DNA of 64,000 bases from Symploca sp. SIO3C6 (GTDB lineage: Bacteria > Cyanobacteriota > Cyanobacteriia > Cyanobacteriales > Coleofasciculaceae). Both the position numbers and the translations under genes were made by a program. The stretch is from the NCBI GenBank assembly GCA_010692425.1, contig JAAHHJ010000014.1, positions 1-64,000 of the forward strand, given 5' to 3'. The notes below the pieces were generated by a model. It saw only the letters and a program-made list of their open reading frames with translations. It searched no databases and was not told the origin of the DNA. Of the stretch, positions 54,283 through 62,609 are shown piece by piece (position 1 is the first letter of the stretch; each line of letters opens with the position of its first letter).

Positions 54283-56409
54283 ATGCTCTGCTGCCTCAAT
54301 CCCAATTGCCAGAATCCTCTGAATTCGGATGAGTTAGACCTTTGCCAGAGTTGTGGCACTAAACTAGTGCTGCTGAGAAACCGTTACCGCCCAATTTTAC
54401 ACCTTGGCGGTGGTGGTGCCGGTAGAACCTATCTAGCTGAAGATATAAATCAAGAAAATCAACGCTGTTTGATTAAGCAATTTGCCCCACAAGTGCAAGG
54501 GCAAGCAGCACTCCACAAGTCAACAGAATTATTTACCCAAGAGGCAAGGCGTCTACAACAGCTGGGGCAGCATCCACAGATTCCCAGCTTGATAGATTGC
54601 TTTCAAGAAAATAGTTATCTGTATTTGGTGCGTCAATTTATTGAGGGACAAAGTTTACTAAGAGAATTAGAAGAGCAGGGAATCTTTGATGAGACTAAGA
54701 TTAGAGAACTTTTATTCAATTTATTAAATGTCCTCAAGTTTGTCCATCAGCAGGGAGTGAGTCATGGCGATATTAAACCTGAGAATATTATTCGTAGCCT
54801 CTCCCCTTCCTCTCCAGATAATTGGAATCAATTGGTACTGACTGATTTTAGTTTAGATAAGCAGTTGAAGACAACATCTCAAGTGGGAATAACTGTTGGT
54901 TCCCTTGGCTACGTGCCCCTCGAACAAATGCAGAGTGCCTCAGTTTCTCCCAGTGGTGACTTATTCAGTTTGGGTGCAACTTGCTTTCACCTTCTCAGTG
55001 GAATTCATCCCTGGGAACTTTCAAAAATAAAAGGTTATGGTTGGTTTGCTGACTGGCGACAGCATTTAAACCAAACTCTGGGAGCAAACCATAGTATCTC
55101 TGTAGAATTGGCGCAGATTCTTGATAAGCTTCTCCAAGAAAACCCACAGCAGCGCTATCAGTCTGCAGAAGCTGTCTTGGAAGATTTAAATTCTCAAATA
55201 TCGACAGTACCTCCGGTAGTTGTCAAGGATACCCCACTTCCTCCCCCAATAGAATCAACAGCATTAACGCCTGAGACAGAATCTACTGTAGCACCACCTG
55301 ATTTAAGTTCAAGCTTAGCTCAGGGGGATAGCAAGGAGACATTACCATTGGCTGTGTTACTCAGAAAGAATACTAAGTTGAGAAACCGATTATTAGTGAT
55401 TGCTGGTACGATAATCTTGCTGGGACTTGGTGGATATGGGTATTGGCAAGTTCGCGCCAGCGTTAAAGGTGATCGCACTACTGAGCAGACAACTGCTACT
55501 ATGGCAGATGCTGTAACTGATAACCAAATCTCTCTAGTTAATACCCTCAAATATAGTGACTATGTTTATGCTCTCGCCATTAGCCCTGATGGAGAAACTT
55601 TAGTTAGTGGTAGCGGCGATAAGGCTATTAAGATTTGGAATTTGTCAACCGAGGAACATCAAAATACAATAACTGGTCATAAGGGCGAAGTTTACTCTGT
55701 AGTTATTAGTCCTGATGGCGAATTAATAATTAGTGGAGGCTACGACAATACTGTCAGGATTTGGGAGCTAAAAACTGGCATGCTTAAAGACACTTTGATA
55801 GAACATAAGAGCGATGTTTTTTCTGTGGCGATTAGTCCCGATGGTGAAACTATAGTTAGTGGCAGTAACGATAATACTATTAAGGTCTGGGAACTGAAAA
55901 CTGGCACAGTTAAACATACTCTCAAAGGTCACGACAGTTTCGTCTATTCTGTGGCAATTAGCCCCGATGGCGAAACTATAGTTAGCGGCAGTAACGATAA
56001 TACTATTAAGGTCTGGGATTTGAATACAGGAGAATTAAAAAATACTCTCACTGGACATACAGACTGGGTAAAAACTGTTGCTATTAGTCCTGATGGTAAA
56101 ACTATAGTTAGTGGCAGTACAGATGATACAATCAAGATTTGGGATTTAAAAACTGGCGAGTTAAAAAATACTATTGATGAAGTTAATAATTGGGTGAGAG
56201 CTGTTGCCGTTAGCCCGGATAGCAAAACCATAGTTAGTGGAGGTGATGATAATACTGTCCAGGTTTGGAATTTAAAAACTGGTGAGTTGCAAAATACTCT
56301 GACTGGACATGAGGGATATGTCCTGGCTGTGGCGATTAGCCCCGACGGCAAAACTATAGTTAGTGGCAGTAGGGATAAAACTGTTAAAAAGTGGTTGAGG
56401 AAAGATTAA
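54283..56409 (+). CDS. Ser/Thr protein kinase with zinc ribbon, membrane span and WD40 propeller
   Basis: The protein is 708 aa. A four-Cys ribbon at the start (CCLNPNCQN...LDLCQSCGT) precedes the kinase domain (about 30-300): glycine loop LHLGGGGAGRTYLAED, Lys in CLIKQF, catalytic loop VSHGDIKPENII (HGD in place of HRD) and LTDFSLDKQL (DFS in place of DFG), then GSLGYVPLEQ. The metal Asp and catalytic Asp are kept, so activity is likely. A membrane helix lies at about 367-388 (LLVIAGTIILLGLGGYGYWQ), followed by seven WD40 blades of about 42 residues that would lie outside the cytoplasm. Blades 3 and 4 share a 30-base identical stretch, evidence of recent duplication. Zinc ribbon-kinase-WD40 is a known cyanobacterial layout. 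Confidence 0.87.
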   Translation: MLCCLNPNCQNPLNSDELDLCQSCGTKLVLLRNRYRPILHLGGGGAGRTYLAEDINQENQRCLIKQFAPQVQGQAALHKSTELFTQEARRLQQLGQHPQIPSLIDCFQENSYLYLVRQFIEGQSLLRELEEQGIFDETKIRELLFNLLNVLKFVHQQGVSHGDIKPENIIRSLSPSSPDNWNQLVLTDFSLDKQLKTTSQVGITVGSLGYVPLEQMQSASVSPSGDLFSLGATCFHLLSGIHPWELSKIKGYGWFADWRQHLNQTLGANHSISVELAQILDKLLQENPQQRYQSAEAVLEDLNSQISTVPPVVVKDTPLPPPIESTALTPETESTVAPPDLSSSLAQGDSKETLPLAVLLRKNTKLRNRLLVIAGTIILLGLGGYGYWQVRASVKGDRTTEQTTATMADAVTDNQISLVNTLKYSDYVYALAISPDGETLVSGSGDKAIKIWNLSTEEHQNTITGHKGEVYSVVISPDGELIISGGYDNTVRIWELKTGMLKDTLIEHKSDVFSVAISPDGETIVSGSNDNTIKVWELKTGTVKHTLKGHDSFVYSVAISPDGETIVSGSNDNTIKVWDLNTGELKNTLTGHTDWVKTVAISPDGKTIVSGSTDDTIKIWDLKTGELKNTIDEVNNWVRAVAVSPDSKTIVSGGDDNTVQVWNLKTGELQNTLTGHEGYVLAVAISPDGKTIVSGSRDKTVKKWLRKD

Positions 56410-56495
56410 GGTTGCTCATGGTTTATTGCTCATCTTTCATGGGATAATCAATAATTAACTAATTCCAGTAATTACAGATTAAGGAGTTTAAATCT

Positions 56496-56556
56496 TCATC
56501 TCCCCATCTCCCCATCTCCCCATCTCCCCCTCTCTCCATCCTCCCGTCTCCCCCTC
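56496..56556 (-). repeat. ATCTCCCC tandem array before the DUF1824 gene
   Basis: Reverse-complement form of the GGGGAGAT array, seven or so units with variants, ending 8 bases before the ATG of the next gene. Confidence 0.7.
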
Positions 56557-56563
56557 TATTGTT

Positions 56564-56989
56564 ATGTCTATTCAAAAATATACTAATTTCAGTCTACAAG
56601 AGGCACAAGAAATTCTTAAACCCTTTAATTGTGTAGAAGGTAAGACGGTAAATTCGGAATCAGAAAAAGTAATAGTTCGTCAGGCATTACTTTTCGTCAC
56701 TGAGCATTCCGACTACCAAATCTTAGGGATTTGTGCCGAGACAATGGCTCAGGGTTTATCGGCTCTCAAAACCTATGCAGAAGCTTTGGGCTATGAACCA
56801 CCCCTTGATTTTACTTCAATTGATGGACCTGTTTATATTAAATTTAACGGTAATTCCGGATTAAATTACCTTGATTCCTACGTCGGAGAGCATCGCGGAG
56901 TACTAGTATCTTGCCAGTCTTCCTATGAAGGAGGAATTAATGAAATGTACGGTCATTTGCCATTGGATTTGTTTGAGACTGATAAATAG
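56564..56989 (+). CDS. DUF1824 family protein
   Basis: This 141 aa protein starts at ATG 56564. The sequence matches the cyanobacterial DUF1824 type: helical start (FSLQEAQEILKPFNCVEGKT), RQALLFVTEHSDYQILGICA, then ALKTYAEALGYEPPLDFTSI, DGPVYIKFNGNSGLNYLDSY and the end GVLVSCQSSYEGGINEMYGH. It is soluble and about the usual family length. Function is unknown. It is single, between tandem-repeat regions. Confidence 0.8.
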   Translation: MSIQKYTNFSLQEAQEILKPFNCVEGKTVNSESEKVIVRQALLFVTEHSDYQILGICAETMAQGLSALKTYAEALGYEPPLDFTSIDGPVYIKFNGNSGLNYLDSYVGEHRGVLVSCQSSYEGGINEMYGHLPLDLFETDK

Positions 56990-56990
56990 G

Positions 56991-57104
56991 GTGTTGATAG
57001 TTCATAGTTCATGGTTCGTTGCTCGTAGTTCATTGGGTTAGTATTCGAGAATGGTGGAAGTCTTGTCCAATGAACTATCAACCATCAACTATCAACTATC
57101 CATA
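56991..57104. repeat. Inverted arrays of TAGTTCAT/ATGAACTA units
   Basis: TTGATAGTTCATAGTTCATG-type units on the left face CCAATGAACTATCAACCATC-type units on the right, able to form a long hairpin. Further ATGAACCATCAAC units follow at about 57145-57175. Same architecture as at 13692-13848. Confidence 0.65.
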
Positions 57105-57231
57105 ATTGATCAGTTTGGTAGTCGGTAATTTTGGAGTGATTTCCCAATGAACCATCAACAATGAACCATGAACATTCCTACCAAGATTGGTTTAAAATTC
57201 CCTTGATGAGTTTCAAGGATATATTGGAATT

Positions 57232-58059
57232 ATGACGGATCAATCTCCTATACCAGTAGTTGTCAATGGTGCCGCCGGAAAAATGGGTCGTGAAGTGGTG
57301 AAAGCGGTTACTGGCGCTTCGGATATGATCTTGTTGGGCGCGATTGATACTAACCCTGAATATCTAGGTCAAGATGTTGGTGAGGTGGCTGGCTGTGGAG
57401 CACTGGAAATTCCTATTTTGAATGATTTACAAGCAACGCTAGTACTTGCTACCCAGGAGAAAGTCCAGGGTGTCATGGTAGATTTTACCCATCCTAGTAG
57501 TATTTATGATAACGTCCGCACTGCGATCGCTTATGGAGTCCGCCCTGTAGTAGGTACTTCTGGACTAAGTGCTGAACAAATCCAAGACTTAGCAAAGTTT
57601 GCAGAACAAGCTAGCACTGGAGCCTTAATTATTCCCAATTTCTCTATTGGTGTGGTGTTGCTTCAGCAGGCAGCAGTTGCCGCTTCCAAATACTTTGACC
57701 ATGTTGAAATTATTGAATTCCATCACAATCAAAAAGCTGATGCCCCCAGTGGCACTGCTGTTCAAACTGCCCAGATCTTATCAGGATTAGGTAAAACTTA
57801 TAATCCCCCTAGTGTCAAAGAAACCGAGAAACTAGCAGGGGCTAGGGGCTGTATAGCTGATGATAACATTCGCATCCACAGTGTTCGCATGCCTGGTTTT
57901 CTTGCCCATGAGGAAGTTATCTTTGGCTCTCCTGGGCAAATTTACACCTTGCGCCACGATAGCACAGACCGCTCATCTTTTATGCCAGGGGTACTACTAG
58001 CAATTCGTAAAGTTACCGAACTTAAATCTCTACTTTACGGGTTAGAGAAAATAATCTAG
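57232..58059 (+). CDS. dapB: 4-hydroxy-tetrahydrodipicolinate reductase
   Basis: This 275 aa protein starts at ATG 57232. The dinucleotide site is [20 protein letters not shown]. The substrate and catalytic signature is [20 protein letters not shown] (the E(L/I)HHxxKxDAPSGTA motif of DapB), with VDFTHPSS and VVGTSGLS before it. The ending [20 protein letters not shown] is typical. It makes tetrahydrodipicolinate in lysine and diaminopimelate synthesis. The next gene follows after 9 bases and is probably co-transcribed. Confidence 0.95.
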   Translation: MTDQSPIPVVVNGAAGKMGREVVKAVTGASDMILLGAIDTNPEYLGQDVGEVAGCGALEIPILNDLQATLVLATQEKVQGVMVDFTHPSSIYDNVRTAIAYGVRPVVGTSGLSAEQIQDLAKFAEQASTGALIIPNFSIGVVLLQQAAVAASKYFDHVEIIEFHHNQKADAPSGTAVQTAQILSGLGKTYNPPSVKETEKLAGARGCIADDNIRIHSVRMPGFLAHEEVIFGSPGQIYTLRHDSTDRSSFMPGVLLAIRKVTELKSLLYGLEKII

Positions 58060-58068
58060 AAACTAATT

Positions 58069-58761
58069 ATGCTAATTCCCATCACCCGCCAGAAGTTTGA
58101 ACAAGTTGTTCCCATTCTTGCCACTGGACCACAGTATGCTTACTACTGGGGTAAGTTTCGAGATTTTTTAAAACGACTCTCAATTTCTGTAGTAGCTGTG
58201 GTAATTATTTTAATTCTAGGACTATTATTAGGCCCTGGTTTTAATGGTATACGCTTGTTACTCTGGATTATTACTGGGCTTTACTGGTGGTGGGGCCCCA
58301 TATACTGGGCAACGATGCGAAATCTTCAAATGCGCCGATATAAGTATAGTGGCTTCTGGCGCGGCAGAGTTTTAGATGTGTTTATTAGCGAAGAGTTAAT
58401 TGGTACAGAAGAAACAGTTAACAAAAGGGGCGAGTTGATGATTGTCGAAAACCGAGAAAGACGCATCAATTTGGAAGTGGGTGACAATCAGGGATTTACA
58501 ACACTACTACAAGCGCCACTAAGTCGTAATCAAAAGGGTATTGCAGCAGGTCAAATTGCTGAGATGTTGGTGATGTCAAATCAAGCTGATTTGGAACGTA
58601 TTGCCCAAACCTCCGATATTTATCTTCCTCGTTTGGATCTTTGGGTTAGTGACTATCCTCATCTGCGACGAGAGGATTTTGTGCAAGTTAGTCAACAGTT
58701 AAGTAGAAGTAGAGATAGAGGTAATAGGGAGGAGCGTGTTGCTCGTCGCAGGCGTTATTAA
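58069..58761 (+). CDS. Conserved cyanobacterial membrane protein
   Basis: The protein is 230 aa. Two membrane helices lie at about 40-60 (SVVAVVIILILGLLLGPGF) and 63-85 (IRLLLWIITGLYWWWGPIYW). They are followed by a soluble beta-rich domain (RYKYSGFWRGRVLDVFISEE, INLEVGDNQGFTTLLQAPL) and a basic tail (RSRDRGNREERVARRRRY). No enzymatic motif is recognised; relatives are sometimes loosely labelled as transporter permeases without evidence. It is placed 9 bp after dapB on the same strand. Confidence 0.65.
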   Translation: MLIPITRQKFEQVVPILATGPQYAYYWGKFRDFLKRLSISVVAVVIILILGLLLGPGFNGIRLLLWIITGLYWWWGPIYWATMRNLQMRRYKYSGFWRGRVLDVFISEELIGTEETVNKRGELMIVENRERRINLEVGDNQGFTTLLQAPLSRNQKGIAAGQIAEMLVMSNQADLERIAQTSDIYLPRLDLWVSDYPHLRREDFVQVSQQLSRSRDRGNREERVARRRRY

Positions 58762-58809
58762 GGTTATTGTTAATATCAATTTTCAGTTTAAGGAAGATTT
58801 ACTAAAAAA

Positions 58810-58844
58810 ATAGGTTGGGTGAATAGTAGTTCCATCCAACCTAT
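58810..58844. terminator. Bidirectional terminator between the dapB operon and ilvB
   Basis: ATAGGTTGG (58810-58818) pairs with CCAACCTAT (58836-58844). An A-run lies just before it (A-tract on plus, T-run for minus transcripts), and the flanking genes converge. Confidence 0.65.
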
Positions 58845-58873
58845 AGGGTGCTTGACAAAAAACTAGAAAAATC

Positions 58874-60748
58874 TTAGAGTTTTGCGCCGCATTCGGGGCA
58901 AAAATTATTGTTCTCTGGATTCTTAGCCCCGCAGTTAGTACAGTGAATTATCTGAGTAATTTGCTCAGGCTTAGAGCGCTCTGGCAAGCCTAGCATCTGA
59001 GCATTGCTTTGACCAGGAGCTACCATTGGGTAACAGTTCTCATCACGTTTGACGAGTATATCTGCCAGTACTGGTCCTTCGTGTGCTAGGATTTCAGCGA
59101 CTGCTTCTTGGAGTTGCTCCCGAGAGTTGATCACCATGCCTTTAATGCCATAAGCATCAGCTAATTTCACAAAGTCAGGCATGCCAACTTCCATATTAGA
59201 GGACGAATAACGCTCTCCATAGAACGTCTCTTGCCACTGGCGCACCATTCCCTGCCAGCCATTGTTAATAATCACTGTCTTGACATTGATGCCATATTGT
59301 GCCAGAGTTCCCAATTCCTGGATATTCATCTGGATACTAGCATCGCCAGCAATACAGATTACCTGTTCTTTTGGCAGTGCTACTTTAACACCCATGGCAG
59401 CTGGTAAGCCGTAGCCCATAGTTCCAAGTCCGCCACTGGAAATCCACTGACGAGGACCATTTTTGAGGAATTGTGCTGCCCACATCTGATGTTGACCTAC
59501 ATCAGTGGTATAGTAAGCATCTGGTGCCTGACGTCCTAGTTCCACAATTACCTCTTGGGGTGATAATATATCATCATATTGAGGAACCTGTAAAGGGTAT
59601 TCCTGACGCCAACGGTTAATGCGTTCGAGCCACTCCTGGGTTTGATTTGGTGCTGCTGGCAAATCTATTTCGTTGTATCGGTGCAACAAATCAGTTAGTA
59701 CTCGCCGCACATCACCGACAATGGGCACTTGTGGGCTTCGGTTTTTGCCCACCTCAGCAGGATCAATGTCAATATGAATCACCTGGGCATGACAAGCAAA
59801 CGAATCCAGTTTACCAGTAACCCGGTCATCAAAACGCGCCCCGACGGCAATTAGCAAGTCGCACTCGCTGACAGCAAAGTTAGCGTAGGCGGTACCGTGC
59901 ATGCCCAGCATCCCGACGGATAAGGGGTGAGATTCATCAAAGGCACCCTTACCCATGAGAGTTGTGGTTACTGGAATTTGGAATATTTCTGCTAGTTGCT
60001 GCAACTCGGCATGGGCTCCAGCAGCAATTGCGCCTCCTCCTACATATAACAGGGGCTGCCGCGCCTCGCGCATCAATTGCAGTGCCTGGTTAATTTGACG
60101 GGGATTGCCTTTGAGAGTGGGGCGATAGCCCCTCAATTTCACTGTGCCAGGCTCTACGGGTATATAATCGCATTCCTCTAAACCAACATCTTTAGGAATA
60201 TCAATTAATACTGGTCCAGGACGTCCTGTGCTGGCAAGGTGAAAGGCTTGGGCAACAATCTGCGCCATATCACTAGCCCGGCGAACTACATAGGAGTGCT
60301 TGACAATTGGTAGGGTAATACCATATATGTCTGTTTCTTGGAAAGCATCAGAGCCAATTGCCGCCCGACTCACCTGAGCAGTGATCACTACCATGGGAAT
60401 TGAGTCCATATGAGCAGTGGCAATACCTGTGACTAGGTTAGTAGCTCCAGGTCCAGATGTGGCAAAACAGATGCCCACTTTGCCAGTGGCGCGGGCATAG
60501 CCATCGGCAGCATGGGTAGCTCCTTGCTCGTGCCTTACTAAAATATGTCGGATTTGACCAGTGGCTTCCCACTTGTACAATTCGTCGTAAATAGGAAGAA
60601 TTGCACCGCCAGGATAGCCAAAAATACACTCTACACCATGGCGCTTAAGACTGTCAATTAAGGCAAAGGCACCACTACGGCGACTGATGTTCTTCTGTTG
60701 AGATAGTTTGGTGGCAAGCTTTTTCTGGGAGATGCTTTGAGATAGCAC
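58874..60748 (-). CDS. ilvB: Acetolactate synthase large subunit with C-terminal zinc ribbon
   Basis: This 624 aa protein starts at GTG 60748, with GAGG 8 bases upstream. The thiamine diphosphate enzyme body is complete: [20 protein letters not shown], catalytic Glu in [43 protein letters not shown] region, and the ThDP-Mg motif [20 protein letters not shown] with [19 protein letters not shown]. It makes acetolactate and acetohydroxybutyrate for branched-chain amino acids. Unusually, the chain continues into [20 protein letters not shown], a four-Cys zinc ribbon. The small subunit IlvN is not adjacent. Confidence 0.93.
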   Translation of the reverse strand: MLSQSISQKKLATKLSQQKNISRRSGAFALIDSLKRHGVECIFGYPGGAILPIYDELYKWEATGQIRHILVRHEQGATHAADGYARATGKVGICFATSGPGATNLVTGIATAHMDSIPMVVITAQVSRAAIGSDAFQETDIYGITLPIVKHSYVVRRASDMAQIVAQAFHLASTGRPGPVLIDIPKDVGLEECDYIPVEPGTVKLRGYRPTLKGNPRQINQALQLMREARQPLLYVGGGAIAAGAHAELQQLAEIFQIPVTTTLMGKGAFDESHPLSVGMLGMHGTAYANFAVSECDLLIAVGARFDDRVTGKLDSFACHAQVIHIDIDPAEVGKNRSPQVPIVGDVRRVLTDLLHRYNEIDLPAAPNQTQEWLERINRWRQEYPLQVPQYDDILSPQEVIVELGRQAPDAYYTTDVGQHQMWAAQFLKNGPRQWISSGGLGTMGYGLPAAMGVKVALPKEQVICIAGDASIQMNIQELGTLAQYGINVKTVIINNGWQGMVRQWQETFYGERYSSSNMEVGMPDFVKLADAYGIKGMVINSREQLQEAVAEILAHEGPVLADILVKRDENCYPMVAPGQSNAQMLGLPERSKPEQITQIIHCTNCGAKNPENNNFCPECGAKL

Positions 60749-60842
60749 GCTAATAACCTCAGATAATGACTAAATTTACATTTTAAGTTTTGTATTAATG
60801 TTAATTGGGATGGAACAAAATTTTGTATTAATTAAGGTTTTC

Positions 60843-60861
60843 TGTTAAGCAAAGCTTAACA
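60843..60861. promoter_or_regulatory. Palindromic operator-like site upstream of ilvB
   Basis: TGTTAAGC-AAA-GCTTAACA is a perfect 8+8 dyad about 95 bases upstream of the ilvB GTG in an AT-rich leader, suitable for a dimeric regulator. No regulator is identified. The remaining gap up to 61049 shows nothing else I can support. Confidence 0.45.
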
Positions 60862-61049
60862 AAATCTAATTATAGGCTTGTTTTTTTTGCAAGATGTTGT
60901 TCAATACCAACAATACTTTTGAGCATAATTTTAATCTACTTGTGATCTTAATTACATTCTTCGTCTAACTATAGCAGTCCTAAATCATTTGTGAACACAG
61001 GTAGAGGTGCTGACATCTGGAGCGCTTTAAAAAACCTGGATTCTGAGAA

Positions 61050-61149
61050 TATAGCAGTACGTATTAAGGTTAGGACAAGCTAAACGCTAAAACTTTGTCA
61101 AATTCACCCCTTCTGCCTTGGAGCCTTCTGCCTTGCACGTAGCGCTATA
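61050..61149 (-). repeat. Dispersed TATAGC-ended repeat, copy F
   Basis: This 100 bp copy begins TATAGCAGTACGTATTAAGG and ends CACGTAGCGCTATA. It overlaps the 3' end of the following minus-strand ORF and supplies its last residues and stop. Confidence 0.8.
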
Positions 61150-61356
61150 ACCATTTTTCATGCCCTTATTCGGGTCAATGACCAGATTGCTGATGCCATC
61201 AGCCGAGCACCCGTTAACGATAAACCCAGTAGCTTGGTTAATAGCGTCTGGCAGCTGATAGTTGTGTTTTCGCACAACTGTGTCTAAGTTAGGAACCCAA
61301 TAGTTCTGCCAACCCTGTTTGTACTTTGCTACTAGGCAGCAGTACCCCTGATTCAT
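61087..61356 (-). CDS. Hypothetical protein whose C-terminus is repeat-encoded
   Basis: About 89 aa from ATG 61356 (MNQGYCCLVAKYKQGWQNYW); the frame is open to 61386. The central part (VPNLDTVVRKHNYQLPDAIN, GFIVNGCSADGISNLVIDPN) looks like a genuine small protein. The last 21 residues (SATCKAEGSKAEGVNLTKF and the stop) are translated from dispersed repeat copy F, so the original C-terminus has probably been replaced. The family is not recognised. It may no longer be functional. Confidence 0.4.
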   Translation of the reverse strand: MNQGYCCLVAKYKQGWQNYWVPNLDTVVRKHNYQLPDAINQATGFIVNGCSADGISNLVIDPNKGMKNGYSATCKAEGSKAEGVNLTKF

Positions 61357-61618
61357 TAATCGCCCTAATATGAAGTTAAGATACAAATAATTAATAAGTA
61401 ATCAAAAATGATTTTGATACAAAGTCGTTTTTGCTCATTATAGATATTGATTTGTAATTTGTCAACACACTAGTGCCCAGGGCGATAGCTACGTTGATTA
61501 CGATTTACATAACTTCATACAGTATTATTTGATTATGTCCAACTACTTAAATGGATTTGCCCTGCCTCAACTGGGGCTCAGCTAAAGATGAAAAACTAGG
61601 TAATGGAAAGAATCTAAG

Positions 61619-61987
61619 ATGAGCAACGGCGAATCAGAATTACCAGTAAGTAAATATCCTGTTAGCCCTTTTAAAATTGCAGAGACTATTCAGGGGCTAA
61701 TGGATCAGTTACCACCTAGACGACTCAAGGGTAATCTTACCTATGAGAATGTTATCAAGTATTACATTGAGGAAATGCCACATGAATTTGGTGTCAAGTG
61801 TGGAGTATGTCTCCACCAGAAAAGAAAAAAACACTTTTCCTTTGTTCAGGTTTTTCTCTTCGATTCTGGCAATTTAGTTATGAGGTCTGATTCGAGAATT
61901 TATGGAAGATTACTTGAGATTGATGGATTTGACGAAGAATTAAGTGAGGCATTCGGTAACTTTAATGTGCTTTTCTTAGAAAGTTAG
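61619..61987 (+). CDS. Unknown protein, first gene of the AAA+ cassette
   Basis: This 122 aa protein starts at ATG 61619. It is soluble: VSPFKIAETIQGLMDQLPPR, then LTYENVIKYYIEEMPHEFGV, KCGVCLHQKRKKHFSFVQVF and DSRIYGRLLEIDGFDEELSE. It appears to be a small alpha+beta domain with a beta pair around FSFVQVFLFDSGNLVMRS. No family is recognised. It is followed after 59 bp by two small membrane proteins and an AAA+ ATPase on the same strand, and is probably their partner. Confidence 0.55.
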   Translation: MSNGESELPVSKYPVSPFKIAETIQGLMDQLPPRRLKGNLTYENVIKYYIEEMPHEFGVKCGVCLHQKRKKHFSFVQVFLFDSGNLVMRSDSRIYGRLLEIDGFDEELSEAFGNFNVLFLES

Positions 61988-62046
61988 ATTTTAAACTTAG
62001 TTACCCCTATAGTTAAAGTGTTGGATTTTGAGTTTAAAAAATAACG

Positions 62047-62355
62047 ATGGATTGGATAGTAATATTTTACGGGATTAGTGCAGTTTTTGCAGCAGTTACA
62101 GTGATATATGTTGCTTATATTACCTATGCTGAAGTTCTTGATTGGTTTAAGGGAAGAATATCAAAAACCAATTCAAAAGATCAAATCGGCAAAACTATTG
62201 TGAAAGCGAGACAAGATGGAAAGTATTCGGTGAGACGAATTATTATTGAGGATCACTGGGAACAAGAGGAAAGTGAGATTATTGCCGACAGCGTTGACCA
62301 AAAGTTAAAGGATATTGGGAATAAGGGAAACAAGGAAAGAACTTACGAAGATTAA
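62047..62355 (+). CDS. Single-span membrane protein of the AAA+ cassette (N-terminal anchor)
   Basis: This 102 aa protein starts at ATG 62047. One hydrophobic helix at about 3-28 (WIVIFYGISAVFAAVTVIYV) is followed by a charged cytoplasmic-looking segment (SKTNSKDQIGKTIVKARQDG, RRIIIEDHWEQEESEIIADS). With a short N-terminus outside, the soluble part would face the cytosol, where it could contact the ATPase. No family is recognised. The next gene follows after 29 bp. Confidence 0.55.
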   Translation: MDWIVIFYGISAVFAAVTVIYVAYITYAEVLDWFKGRISKTNSKDQIGKTIVKARQDGKYSVRRIIIEDHWEQEESEIIADSVDQKLKDIGNKGNKERTYED

Positions 62356-62384
62356 TATTAGGTTAAATTTAAAACATAAAAGTC

Positions 62385-62609
62385 ATGATTTATCTGAAGC
62401 AGGTAGCAGTAGCCTTTCAAGAGCCAGTCGTAATTTTCCTAGGAGAAGCCAGCAACAGTGAAGTAGTTACAAGATTTTATTCTAGCGATGAAATTTCATT
62501 TTTTATTGGCATTTTGATTGGACTAGTATTTGCGATACCTTGTTTATTTATTGGTATTAGAAGAGTAAATTATTCCTACACCGCCAAAGCTAGAGATAAT
62601 GACACATAA
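62385..62609 (+). CDS. Small membrane protein of the AAA+ cassette (C-terminal anchor)
   Basis: This 74 aa protein starts at ATG 62385. The N-terminal part (YLKQVAVAFQEPVVIFLGEA, then SNSEVVTRFYSSDE) precedes one strong membrane helix at about 38-60 (ISFFIGILIGLVFAIPCLFI) and a short basic tail (GIRRVNYSYTAKARDNDT). The stop overlaps the AAA+ start by 11 bases, so the two are translationally coupled. The family is unknown. Confidence 0.55.
   Translation: MIYLKQVAVAFQEPVVIFLGEASNSEVVTRFYSSDEISFFIGILIGLVFAIPCLFIGIRRVNYSYTAKARDNDT

Noticed and set aside
55944-56351. 135 aa minus-strand ORF with internal repeats
   Set aside because: It is antisense to the WD40 blades; the repeats mirror those of the real gene.
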